Source: a marine gamma proteobacterium HTCC2080 (GTDB taxonomy: Bacteria; Pseudomonadota; Gammaproteobacteria; Pseudomonadales; Halieaceae). Taken from it: a DNA stretch of 64,000 nt. The DNA is taken from assembly GCA_000169115.1 (NCBI GenBank), contig AAVV01000008.1, positions 141,525-205,524 of the forward strand, read 5' to 3'. Positions 47,399-55,711 of this stretch are shown piece by piece. Numbering within the stretch: position 1 is the stretch's first letter; every line of letters begins with the position of its first letter. A program made the position numbers and the translations under genes. The notes beneath the pieces were generated by a model. The model was not told the DNA's origin, searched no databases, and was given only the letters and a program-made list of their open reading frames with translations.

Positions 47399-48759
47399 CG
47401 CTGTGCTGGTGGCGTTTGGGTGCTCGGCGCGCTCAGCAGGGGGCCTACACAATTTTCTTTGTTGCCGTATTGGGTTTGTTAACTTTGCTTGCCGTGCGTA
47501 GCATGACGACATCGACGGTCAATTCTGTTCGCCTGACTTCGAATACGCACAGCGCCACCGAAGGGTTCTTGGCCGCTGAGGAAGCCATGGCACAGGGTAT
47601 GGAGTGGCTCGCGTCTAGCAGCAATAGCTATACCACGCATTTGTGGCCTTCTGCGCCTCACACAGTTGCAACTCCCCTTTCCTTTCCGATAGTAAACATG
47701 GGGGGACAAACGACAAGTCGGGCTTACACCCTTTCCTTTGGTTTTGAGGCAGGTCCTCCCGGGGAGTCCCTTCTAAAGGTTATTGGTCGCGCGGCTAGCA
47801 GCACAGGGCAGGGGGCGACGGTCAGCCAATGGGTCTCTCTCAACACGCTGTTACAACCGAGTGCTTTAGATGCGCCGTTGGTAGTCGCGGGTTGCCTAAA
47901 CGTTGCTAGTGGGACTCCTGATATATATGCCGACCTCGTGCCTCACAATGATACTCTGGACTACATCACCTATTATCGAGGCCCCACGCGCCGCACAGCA
48001 CTCAACGGCACGGCCGGAAGTCCATGTGATGAAGGAACTGGAAGTCAGCCTGAGGAGGGTGCAGCCGAAGCTCCAGAGTCGATCTGGCGCCTCAACAGCC
48101 ACCTCGTCGGCACCCAGAGTGGACGTTTCGCCAACTCGGCAGAACCCATTGGGTTATCGCAGTACAGTGGTGGCGATCTTTGGCCTCGTATTTTCACAGA
48201 GTCAAGAGATTGGTTTGATGACCTGAGAGTCAATCAGCCAAACGCACTGGCCGATATGAATATTTACTACTGGAATGGGGCAGCGCCCGCTCCGGGGAGT
48301 GCACCCGATACTGGGCAGACTTGGCCAAACACCATACAAAAGAGGTCAAACGGGTCTACACAATGGCCAAACAATACCGCGACATTTGATTACGGTGGTG
48401 CGCCGCAGCCAGGCGATACTTTCAGCGCTTGGGGCACTTTTGCTAATCCTGCGGTCATTATTTATCGTGGCGCTGGTTGCCCCAATCTTGGGTTTCAAAG
48501 TAGCGGCAGCTATATCATCATCGGCGTATTGTATATTGAAGGCGCTTCAAACCCTGAAAATGCAGCCTTGGCTTGTACTGCAGATGAATGGCAACGGTTT
48601 ATGATGCTGGGAACACTGATTATTAATGGCGATCTTAAAATTTTAAAGAAAAATCTTGAAATCATATCTGCTGAGGTTGGCGGGATATATGACACCAAGT
48701 TATTCCCGGTAACTGGAGTGTACGGTACGGCCGGCACGTGGAAAGTGCAGGAGAATTGA
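47395..48759 (+). CDS. PilX-like minor pilin, unusually long
   Basis: A 454-residue protein with a PilX N-terminal region: GAYTIFFVAVLGLLTLLAVR is the membrane helix, preceded by Gln-Gly where PilX proteins are cut, and it lacks the canonical FTLxE. PilX proteins are usually below 200 residues, so about 300 residues form an added C-terminal domain of unknown fold, with a few Cys and many Gly/Pro/Trp. It overlaps pilW by 4 bases; the next gene starts 1 base after its stop. Confidence 0.78.
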   Translation: MTLCWWRLGARRAQQGAYTIFFVAVLGLLTLLAVRSMTTSTVNSVRLTSNTHSATEGFLAAEEAMAQGMEWLASSSNSYTTHLWPSAPHTVATPLSFPIVNMGGQTTSRAYTLSFGFEAGPPGESLLKVIGRAASSTGQGATVSQWVSLNTLLQPSALDAPLVVAGCLNVASGTPDIYADLVPHNDTLDYITYYRGPTRRTALNGTAGSPCDEGTGSQPEEGAAEAPESIWRLNSHLVGTQSGRFANSAEPIGLSQYSGGDLWPRIFTESRDWFDDLRVNQPNALADMNIYYWNGAAPAPGSAPDTGQTWPNTIQKRSNGSTQWPNNTATFDYGGAPQPGDTFSAWGTFANPAVIIYRGAGCPNLGFQSSGSYIIIGVLYIEGASNPENAALACTADEWQRFMMLGTLIINGDLKILKKNLEIISAEVGGIYDTKLFPVTGVYGTAGTWKVQEN

Positions 48760-48760
48760 T

Positions 48761-50125
48761 GTGAGTAAGGTGAAACTATCAACACCGCAAAAGCCACCAA
48801 AGCAAGGTGGCATGGGGTTTGTTGAAGTTTTGGTTGCGTCCGCTATTTTAGCACTCACAGTTGCGGGTTCAGTGACGTTGTTGGGCGGGTGGACACAAAC
48901 GTTGTCTGAAACTCGAAATCGTACCGATGCCTTGGTGCGCCTTGTTTCTGTTATGGATCTTGGAAAACACGAAATAGCCTTGGTTAACCCTAGCGACCCG
49001 AACTACAACGCAAGTCTAGTCAATGGCGTGGTTTCTCCGACACAGCGAATCAGTGGCTTTACCTTGGGCGACGTTAACGCGGTGGCTGGTGTGAACCGAA
49101 CCAAGTTTGAGGCATCAATTACATGGTTAAACCCTTATGAGTCAGGAGGGGACGCTAACTCGAAATTTGGTCTTCACTCCTATCATCCCGAGCGCAGAGG
49201 CTTTGTCTCGGTCTCCAGCCCCACGGTGCCCGTTTGTGTGGGTGTAAGTTGTCCAGGTGTTGACGATGATTGCATTGTTTCAACAGGCTCTAAAAAAGGT
49301 AAGGGAAAATCTAAAAAGTCAGACGGGACAGACTGTAATACGACGAGTAAGTCGAAGTCTTCGAAATCTGTCACCTACAAAAACGACAAATCTGATAGTG
49401 TTAGCTGCACTGCCACTGCTCAGACGGTGAATATTGTTGGTTATCCCGGTTCGCTGACGTTGGGGCAGTCAGGCAACTTAACGGCTACTGGTGGTGGCTC
49501 AAACAATCCGATCTCTTTTAGTAGTTTAACACCCGGTTCCTGCAGTGTATCCGGATCAACGCTCACGTCTGTAGGAGAGGGTCTTTGTACTTTTAAGGCC
49601 GTTCAGCCCGGTCAAAACTGCACCTTTGCTGAGGGGTCGGACCAAAAAGCTATAACTATTGGTTGTCCCGCGTTTAATCCTCTGAGCTTTTCCGGCCTGC
49701 AAACCAGCGATATCATAGACAACAGCGTTACGGTAAACGGGAGTAACGTGAGTGGTGGGAGTACTTTCAGCCCTTCACAATACAACATAGGTGCGAGCGG
49801 GGCTTGTTCACTTTCCGGCACAACTCTCACCTACGGGCCCTCAACTGGAACATGTACGGTCACCGCTACTCAAACCGGAGTTTGCACTTCCGGCGTGCAA
49901 GGAATCTCCATAGGTATCACCGTTGAGGGTGAAGTATGTGAAGCGCTCTACGGCACTTACGTAGACAGCAAGGGCAAGGCGGAAGAGGGTTATTACTTGC
50001 CAGATACGACAGCGTGCCAGTGTTATAGCGTAAGTAGTAAGAGCGGAAAATTAAAGTCTGCTACCGGGAAATCGCAAAAGGCCCAGTGTCCCTCTGCTAA
50101 AACTAAATCTGAGAAATACCCTTAG
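48761..50125 (+). CDS. PilV-like prepilin fused to Ig-like modules
   Basis: A 454-residue protein. MG|FVEVLVASAILALTVAGS near residue 20 is a prepilin signal and helix of PilV type. After a pilin head, about residues 165-215 form a Lys/Ser-rich low-complexity tract, then two beta-rich modules follow, each with a G-x-C-S-x-S-G-(S/T)-T-L-T core and a later G-x-C-T motif (near residues 263-285 and 345-365). The end is again Lys/Ser-rich with C-x-C. GTG 48761 has GGAG 8 bases before it. Likely a surface-exposed tip component; no relatives with this exact order are known to me. Confidence 0.78.
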   Translation: MSKVKLSTPQKPPKQGGMGFVEVLVASAILALTVAGSVTLLGGWTQTLSETRNRTDALVRLVSVMDLGKHEIALVNPSDPNYNASLVNGVVSPTQRISGFTLGDVNAVAGVNRTKFEASITWLNPYESGGDANSKFGLHSYHPERRGFVSVSSPTVPVCVGVSCPGVDDDCIVSTGSKKGKGKSKKSDGTDCNTTSKSKSSKSVTYKNDKSDSVSCTATAQTVNIVGYPGSLTLGQSGNLTATGGGSNNPISFSSLTPGSCSVSGSTLTSVGEGLCTFKAVQPGQNCTFAEGSDQKAITIGCPAFNPLSFSGLQTSDIIDNSVTVNGSNVSGGSTFSPSQYNIGASGACSLSGTTLTYGPSTGTCTVTATQTGVCTSGVQGISIGITVEGEVCEALYGTYVDSKGKAEEGYYLPDTTACQCYSVSSKSGKLKSATGKSQKAQCPSAKTKSEKYP

Positions 50126-50219
50126 TGGCGTTATTCCCAAGGTAACCTTCTGCTGCATCGTGTTTTTTTAGGCTATCGGCGAATAAGATGTTACGGACGT
50201 TTATCCTCGTCTCTCCTCC

Positions 50220-50969
50220 TCACTGCCGCCATGACAGTGACAATGCGGGGACGCGGACCTTGAGATAGTCGAGCATAAAGAAGTTCAGCAGGGCTACTCC
50301 CAGCATTTCCATGAACTCCTCAATGGAATACAACACGGCATACAAAGCCGAATGCCGCACGGTTTGTTGCTCGTACACCGAGGCACTGACCATTTCGATA
50401 CCCATAGCGCCCGCTAAAAATACTGTAGCGCTGAGTATCAGGCCCCATTTGGTGCGACTTGGCAGAGCGTCAAGAAAAGGTGCATATAACCCCGCCAGCA
50501 GTACGACCAATGCACCGTAGGGCAATACCCAAATAAAGTAGAGATACCCCGTTGGCGCTAGCCAGCCCATGGGTGTTAGGTACTCTTCGGTCAAACTACC
50601 GATGTGCTCATGAAAGGTGGTGCCCTCGTCGAGGGCGAGAAATAAAAAAATAAAACTCAGCGCGCGCCAACGTCCCATGAAGCGTGCTTTTTCTGATACT
50701 TCAAAGTGGGCAATTAAACCCGTGATAGCAGCTGCGGTTGTCCAAGTAAGTACCGAATACAGGGTGGGAATATTTTGCTCAATCCCGACGTTGAAGTACT
50801 CGGCAAAGTCATTGATGTACCAAGGGGCACCCGACACCCGAGCCCAAACCGCGAAGGCGCTAAAAATATGCAGCACAACAATGATTGTGAGCAATGTTTT
50901 AAAGAAGCCCCATGGATCAATGCTCAGATATCCGGGCGCGCTGCTATCGTTATTTATAGGGTTGGTCAT
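50220..50969 (-). CDS. uncharacterised multi-pass membrane protein
   Basis: A 249-residue protein I do not recognise. About six hydrophobic segments are visible (near residues 26-46, 73-90, 106-120, 143-165, 179-200 and 215-240). Acidic and His residues cluster in FLALDEGTTFHEHIG between helices 3 and 4 and YSIEEFMEML at the last helix, a pattern that might bind metal. GGAGG 5 bases before the ATG at 50969 fixes the start. Lies between the pilin operon (opposite strand) and a pilin gene on its own strand, but no link is evident. Confidence 0.7.
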   Translation of the reverse strand: MTNPINNDSSAPGYLSIDPWGFFKTLLTIIVVLHIFSAFAVWARVSGAPWYINDFAEYFNVGIEQNIPTLYSVLTWTTAAAITGLIAHFEVSEKARFMGRWRALSFIFLFLALDEGTTFHEHIGSLTEEYLTPMGWLAPTGYLYFIWVLPYGALVVLLAGLYAPFLDALPSRTKWGLILSATVFLAGAMGIEMVSASVYEQQTVRHSALYAVLYSIEEFMEMLGVALLNFFMLDYLKVRVPALSLSWRQ

Positions 50970-51044
50970 TAAACCCTCCAAAGCCTATCTGCGTTACTCA
51001 ACTTTAGAAACGGTGAACTCTTTTTCGTCGCACGCCCACGAGAT

Positions 51045-51455
51045 TTAGCGCCAACAATCACCATTGGCATAGCTTCCCGTCATTAAAGGGGCGCCATCTT
51101 GCACGGCGAAAGTGCCACAGCTGTCGGTCTGTTGTGTGCCAGTGGGTGTCGCAGTGGCTGTATAAGAGGTTCCCGAATTGGCGGTAACGTTGATGGTGTA
51201 GTACCCGGCTTCAGACGTGCTCGCTATGCCGTAGCTCGATGTCAGCTGTGCCAGCGTGCCATAGCTTGTGCCGTTGCTGCGGTAACGTTCTTGAGCAATT
51301 TGCAATGCCAGCAGCGCGTTTCGCGCGTCAGCTCTGCGACTTGATTTAACGAAGTCTTGATAAGCGGGCAGGGCTACTGCAGTAAGCACGCCCACAATAA
51401 CCGCCGCAATCAGTAACTCAACGAGGGTAAATCCCGATTCGGTTTGGTTTCTCAT
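51045..51455 (-). CDS. type IV pilin / PilE-like pseudopilin
   Basis: A 136-residue prepilin. [39 protein letters not shown] near residue 8 is a canonical class III signal and helix, and the two C-terminal Cys (DSCGTF and GDCWR) form the usual D-region loop. The size and SRRADARNALL segment match PilE in the fimT-pilV-pilW-pilX-pilY1-pilE clusters of relatives, but here it is on the strand opposite to the others and pilY1 is absent. The ribosome site is weak. Confidence 0.9.
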   Translation of the reverse strand: MRNQTESGFTLVELLIAAVIVGVLTAVALPAYQDFVKSSRRADARNALLALQIAQERYRSNGTSYGTLAQLTSSYGIASTSEAGYYTINVTANSGTSYTATATPTGTQQTDSCGTFAVQDGAPLMTGSYANGDCWR

Positions 51456-51520
51456 CGTCTCGCATGACTCCGGCCTAACAAGCTGTGCTTGATAATAGCG
51501 TAGGAGGTCCTAGAACGTCA

Positions 51521-51560
51521 CTCCAATCCAGTCCAATCCAGTCCAATCCAGTCCAATCCA
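51521..51560. repeat. 10-bp tandem repeat, four copies, upstream of pilin gene
   Basis: Four head-to-tail copies of GTCCAATCCA (the first begins with C) end 65 bases before the pilin start on the minus strand. A G-run follows at about 51567. Position in the promoter region could allow copy-number effects on pilin expression. Confidence 0.88.
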
Positions 51561-51716
51561 AATTATAGGGGGGGTGGTTACGAACGAGTGGTCTGACGTG
51601 GTTTTGCTGCGATGTTAGCCGTGGGGTACCAAAAGGGGCCCCGAGCTATCGCTCAGAGCCTCTTCTAGATTTACTGACGATGGGCCTGTGTAAGGCGTTC
51701 AGTCTACGACCCCAGA

Positions 51717-52913
51717 TCAACGATTGCGTCCCAAGCGCTCATGAGCATCGACCCATTCATTGGTCCGCGTTGCTTTATCGATGCGCGTCGCGGCGGCGAG
51801 AGAAAGCTCCCCTGCGACGACCAGGCCGGCAGCAATCTCACAGAGCTTGAGGGCTTTGTCCTGACCAAAGCAATCCATCATTTTCAGACACTCGCTTTGG
51901 GTCGGCAAATTAGTACCGCCGCCGTAGCTCGCCATAATGATCGAAGGTAGGGTTATCGAGAAATAATGGTCGCCATCGCGGGTGGCGCGCTGATACACCG
52001 TGCACTGGTTGGACTCGCCAATATTGGCGATGTCTTGCCCCGTAGCTAAGTAAAGGGCGGCCAAGCCATTGGCGGGATGGCTGGCATTGTTGGAACTGTT
52101 GGACATAAACGCGGCCAAAGTCGATACCTGATACCCGTATTGCATTTGCTCGGGTGTAATGCGGAGATTGTCCATGAGCACTTTGCGCGGAATGGTAATT
52201 TCAGCAGTAACGCGTCGGCCGCGGCCTTTCAGCATGTTGACCGAGGACGTTTTCTTTTCCGTATCAAAATTACCCGAGAGCATATAGTTGCGCATGTTTC
52301 CGGGGTAATTTTCACGTATCCATTCACAGGCAAAGAAGGTGGCTCGACTGGTCATATTTTGTCCGGCCGCATCGCCCGTGGAGTAATCAAAGCGCGTGGC
52401 TATGAAGTTATGAGCGTGGTAATTCTCAATTTCTAGGAGTTTACCGACCGAGGTTGTGCTCTCGGCTTGGGCTTTAATCGCGTCAAAGTTGGCACGTAAC
52501 CAAACCTGAAAATCACGGGCGTCACGGGCGTCAGCAAAAATAAATACTGGGGCGCGCTGCATCGATTCCGCAGACACCGTCGTGGTGACCCCTCCCGACT
52601 CCCGAATGACCTTCATGCCACGGTTGTAGCTGGCCAGCATAGTGCCCTCGACGGTGGCCATCGGCACATAGAACTCCCCCTGAGCGTGCTCTCCGTTCAC
52701 CAGCAGCGGGCCGGCCACCCCAATTGGGATTTGGGCAACTCCCCAAATGTTCTCGATATTGCCCGCCATGACATGGGGGTCATAGGAGTACTGCTTGGTG
52801 TGGTTTAACGCCACGCCGGTTTGGGCTTCAATAAAGGCCTGGCGTGCTGCCAGGCTCTCTTCGCTGTAGTCGTCTTCTGCAGACCGTGGAATTTTTGGCG
52901 TTGAGTCGCTCAT
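51717..52913 (-). CDS. hydroxymethylglutaryl-CoA reductase
   Basis: A 398-residue enzyme that should interconvert HMG-CoA and mevalonate. Motifs are of class I type: PIGVAGPLLVNG, PMATVEGTMLASYNRG with the catalytic Glu, DAAGQNMTSRA, the catalytic Lys region DTEKKTSSVNMLKGRGRR, catalytic Asp in YLATGQDIANIGES and a final His in WVDAHERLGRNR. The sequence is divergent (GDAAGQNM for the usual GDAMGMNM). The ATG overlaps the stop of the nitronate-monooxygenase-like gene by one base. The cell also has MEP-pathway genes, so this enzyme may serve mevalonate use or another route. Confidence 0.9.
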   Translation of the reverse strand: MSDSTPKIPRSAEDDYSEESLAARQAFIEAQTGVALNHTKQYSYDPHVMAGNIENIWGVAQIPIGVAGPLLVNGEHAQGEFYVPMATVEGTMLASYNRGMKVIRESGGVTTTVSAESMQRAPVFIFADARDARDFQVWLRANFDAIKAQAESTTSVGKLLEIENYHAHNFIATRFDYSTGDAAGQNMTSRATFFACEWIRENYPGNMRNYMLSGNFDTEKKTSSVNMLKGRGRRVTAEITIPRKVLMDNLRITPEQMQYGYQVSTLAAFMSNSSNNASHPANGLAALYLATGQDIANIGESNQCTVYQRATRDGDHYFSITLPSIIMASYGGGTNLPTQSECLKMMDCFGQDKALKLCEIAAGLVVAGELSLAAATRIDKATRTNEWVDAHERLGRNR

Positions 52914-53875
52914 TAACCCATTACCCGTGCTTTTGCAGCGTTGTATTGTGCGGCCAATTGCGCCACGTAATCGGCGGTGGGGCCCAAGCTCTTAACGGCG
53001 CCGATACCCTGACCGGAGCCCCAGATATCTTTCCAGGCTTTGGCGTCGGTATTGCCCCCTGAACCAAAATTCATTTGCGTGGGATCGCTGACGGGGAGGT
53101 TGTCGGGGTCTAGACCAGCGCTCTCAATAGAGGGGCGCAAGTAGTTGCCATGGACACCGGTGAACAAGTTGCTGTACACAATGTCATCGGCGCCACAGTC
53201 AACAATAGCTTGCTTGTAGCCTTGCTCAGCATTGGCCTCGTCAGTGGCAATAAAGGCTGAACCGATGTAGCCCAAATCGGCTCCCATGGCCTGAGCCGCG
53301 AGTACCGCATCTCCCGTGGCAATGGCACCGGAAAGAATGAGCGGGCCTTCAAACCATTCGCGAATCTCTTGAATAAGAGCAAAGGGTGACTGGGTGCCGG
53401 CATGGCCGCCTGCACCGCTGGCGACGGCAATGAGGCCATCAGCGCCTTTTTCAACGGCTTTTTTAGCGAAGCGGTTGTTAATGATGTCATGCAGCGTAAT
53501 GCCGCCATAGCTGTGCACAGCTTCGTTGACCCACTCTTTTGCGCCCAGAGAGGTAATGACAATGGGTGCTTTGTATTTCACGCACATTTCCATGTCGTAT
53601 TCCAAACGGGCGTTTGAGCCATGAACAATCTGATTTACCGCATAGGGTGCGGCGGGTGAGTCTGGGTTTTCTTGGTTGTGGCGATCAAGCTCGTCGTTAA
53701 TGCGCTGCAGCCACTGATCCAGCACAGGCTCAGGTCTGGCGTTTAGAGCAGGGAACGATCCCACGATCCCGGCTTTGCACTGCGCTATGACAAGGTCTGG
53801 GTTAGAAATAATAAATAGCGGCGAGGCAATAATGGGCAGGCGAAGTGTATCTTTAAGGATGGGCGGCAAAGCCAT
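52913..53875 (-). CDS. nitronate monooxygenase-like flavoprotein
   Basis: A 320-residue FMN-dependent TIM-barrel protein of the nitronate monooxygenase / 2-nitropropane dioxygenase family. It has LRLPIIASPLFIISNPDLV at the N-terminus, GADGLIAVASGAGGHAG and LSGAIATGDAVLAAQAMGADLGYIGSAF at the phosphate-binding end. Members also act as enoyl reductases in polyunsaturated lipid pathways, so the substrate is open. AAGGAG 8 bases before the ATG. Cotranscribed with the HMG-CoA reductase, behind a palindrome at 53937-53951. Confidence 0.9.
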   Translation of the reverse strand: MALPPILKDTLRLPIIASPLFIISNPDLVIAQCKAGIVGSFPALNARPEPVLDQWLQRINDELDRHNQENPDSPAAPYAVNQIVHGSNARLEYDMEMCVKYKAPIVITSLGAKEWVNEAVHSYGGITLHDIINNRFAKKAVEKGADGLIAVASGAGGHAGTQSPFALIQEIREWFEGPLILSGAIATGDAVLAAQAMGADLGYIGSAFIATDEANAEQGYKQAIVDCGADDIVYSNLFTGVHGNYLRPSIESAGLDPDNLPVSDPTQMNFGSGGNTDAKAWKDIWGSGQGIGAVKSLGPTADYVAQLAAQYNAAKARVMG

Positions 53876-53936
53876 AGCGAAGTCTCCTTGGACTCAATCG
53901 TGCTTAATGTGGGGTTCAGGCTAAATTTGGGATTTG

Positions 53937-53973
53937 AACATACAGTATGTTTTTTTGTCGCTCAAGTATGTTT
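53937..53973. promoter_or_regulatory. palindromic operator with extra half-site
   Basis: AACATAC-A-GTATGTT (53937-53951) is a perfect inverted repeat with 7-bp arms. GTATGTTT recurs at 53966-53973, 21 bases (two helix turns) after its first copy at 53945. It is 62 bases before the nitronate-monooxygenase start and 92 before exeA. The form suits a TetR-family regulator, but none is encoded nearby. Confidence 0.55.
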
Positions 53974-54042
53974 CGAGGTTTCCTTAACTGTGCGAAGCTG
54001 TCGACTTCCGCAAAAAGTGCGGCTTTTTGAAGAATTCGGACC

Positions 54043-55710
54043 ATGTATTACAAATATTTTGGTTTAGTGGAGTCGCCGTTTTCCATTTCGGTTAATCCAC
54101 GCTACCTGTTTATGAGCCCCAGGCATCGCGACGCCCTCGCTCACCTGTTGTACGGGGTGGGCAGTGGAGGTGGTTTTATTCTGCTGACGGGTGAAGTCGG
54201 CACGGGTAAAACCACCATAAACCGCGCGCTTTTGGAGCAGTTACCGGGCAATGTGGATCTCGCCATTGTGCTTAACCCGGCTCTCAGCGCGGTCGAGCTG
54301 TTAGCTACAGTTTGTGATGAATTGGCCATTGATTACCCCAAAGGTCATCACAGCTTAAAGGATCTCACCGATGCTCTGCATCGATTTCTGCTGAACAATC
54401 ACGATAAGGGCCGTAAGACGGTGCTTATGATCGATGAGGCCCAGCACCTAGATTTCGACGTTCTCGAGCAAATTCGATTGCTGACCAATCTTGAAACCGA
54501 CAGCGAGAAGCTTCTCCAGATTATTCTCATTGGCCAGCCGGAGCTAACGGAAAAGCTGGGCAGGCCGGAGTTAAGGCAACTTAACCAGCGCATAACAGCC
54601 CGCTACAACCTCGAGGCATTGAGCCTTGAGGAAACGAACGCTTACATTAGACACCGCCTACAGGTTGCGGGATTACCCTCCGGGCGTGAGCTGTTTGCCC
54701 CGGGTGTGGTGCGTGCTATTCATAAGCGCGCTCAGGGAATTCCACGGCAAATTAACCTTCTGTGTGATCGGGCGTTGCTAGGGGCGTATGGCCGTAAACT
54801 TGATCGCGTCAACCGCCGCCACGTTGCAGCTGCGGCTGAAGAGGTTTTTGGCACAGCTCATGCCTCGGTGAATCGGTCTTCGGTGCCACCGTGGCTTTGG
54901 ATTTTTAGCGGTGTCTGTTTTGGCGGTTTGTTACTGCTACTTGCGGTTGGTTTTAGGGCTGGCCCGTCACCAATGCCAGTTCCTACAGCTGCCGACAACT
55001 TGATTAACGATGCCTCGGTGAATGCTGCTGATTCTGGCACTGACACTGTGCAAAATGTGGGCGCTAGGAGTGAACCGCAGGCCGCAGGGTGGATGATAAA
55101 CGAGGCTAGGGCCCTCGAGCAGCTATGGCAGCTCAATAGTGACGCGCCCTTCCCGGCAGAAGTTTGCAGTGGCTTAGAAAATGAACCTGACGTCGATAGC
55201 CTACGCTGCCAACAGGGCACTGCCCAAGTTTGGGATTCGGTCATTGCCCTCAATCGACCAGTAATGCTCGATATGCAAACCCCAGCACGCTTTTCAGCAG
55301 CGACGCTGGTGGTGGCTTTTGAGGGCCCGCTAGCGTGGGTGCTCAGTAATGACGGAATAAAATCCATCAGGCTGGTCGATATGGCGACGGCTTGGCGAGG
55401 TCGCTATCGTATGTTTTGGCAACCTCCTCAGGGATGGAATCGACCCTTGGTCGAGGGGGATATTGATCCCGCAGTCGCGGTGGTGGCGCAACTGTTTGCA
55501 ACGCTGGATCAGCAAGTCACGCCGTTAACCAAACAGCGTTTTACCCCGGCTCTAGCAGAGCGAGTCCGGTTGTTTCAGGCCCAAAATAATCTCACTGCCG
55601 ATGGCGTCGTGGGTGTTCAAACGTTGTTAAAACTTAACGATGCATTGGGTAAAGGATTAGTCTCGGGTGCGGCGCTTCGTCGTGCGCAGTGGCTGATGGA
55701 AGGGCCTTGA
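54043..55710 (+). CDS. exeA: ExeA/GspA-like AAA ATPase with peptidoglycan-binding domain
   Basis: A 555-residue inner-membrane ATPase. The N-terminal AAA domain has GEVGTGKTT near residue 50 and LMIDEAQH near 130; a single membrane helix is near 286-306 (WLWIFSGVCFGGLLLLLAVGF), and the C-terminal periplasmic part ends in a peptidoglycan-binding domain (FQAQNNLTADGVVGVQTL). In type II secretion, ExeAB helps the secretin pass the wall. gspB follows 1 base after the stop; no other type II genes are in the window. Confidence 0.92.
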   Translation: MYYKYFGLVESPFSISVNPRYLFMSPRHRDALAHLLYGVGSGGGFILLTGEVGTGKTTINRALLEQLPGNVDLAIVLNPALSAVELLATVCDELAIDYPKGHHSLKDLTDALHRFLLNNHDKGRKTVLMIDEAQHLDFDVLEQIRLLTNLETDSEKLLQIILIGQPELTEKLGRPELRQLNQRITARYNLEALSLEETNAYIRHRLQVAGLPSGRELFAPGVVRAIHKRAQGIPRQINLLCDRALLGAYGRKLDRVNRRHVAAAAEEVFGTAHASVNRSSVPPWLWIFSGVCFGGLLLLLAVGFRAGPSPMPVPTAADNLINDASVNAADSGTDTVQNVGARSEPQAAGWMINEARALEQLWQLNSDAPFPAEVCSGLENEPDVDSLRCQQGTAQVWDSVIALNRPVMLDMQTPARFSAATLVVAFEGPLAWVLSNDGIKSIRLVDMATAWRGRYRMFWQPPQGWNRPLVEGDIDPAVAVVAQLFATLDQQVTPLTKQRFTPALAERVRLFQAQNNLTADGVVGVQTLLKLNDALGKGLVSGAALRRAQWLMEGP

Positions 55711-55711
55711 T

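Noticed and set aside
53937..53960. Palindrome plus T-run read as an intrinsic terminator
   Set aside because: The stem is AT-rich and short, and no gene ends there; it stands in a divergent promoter region.
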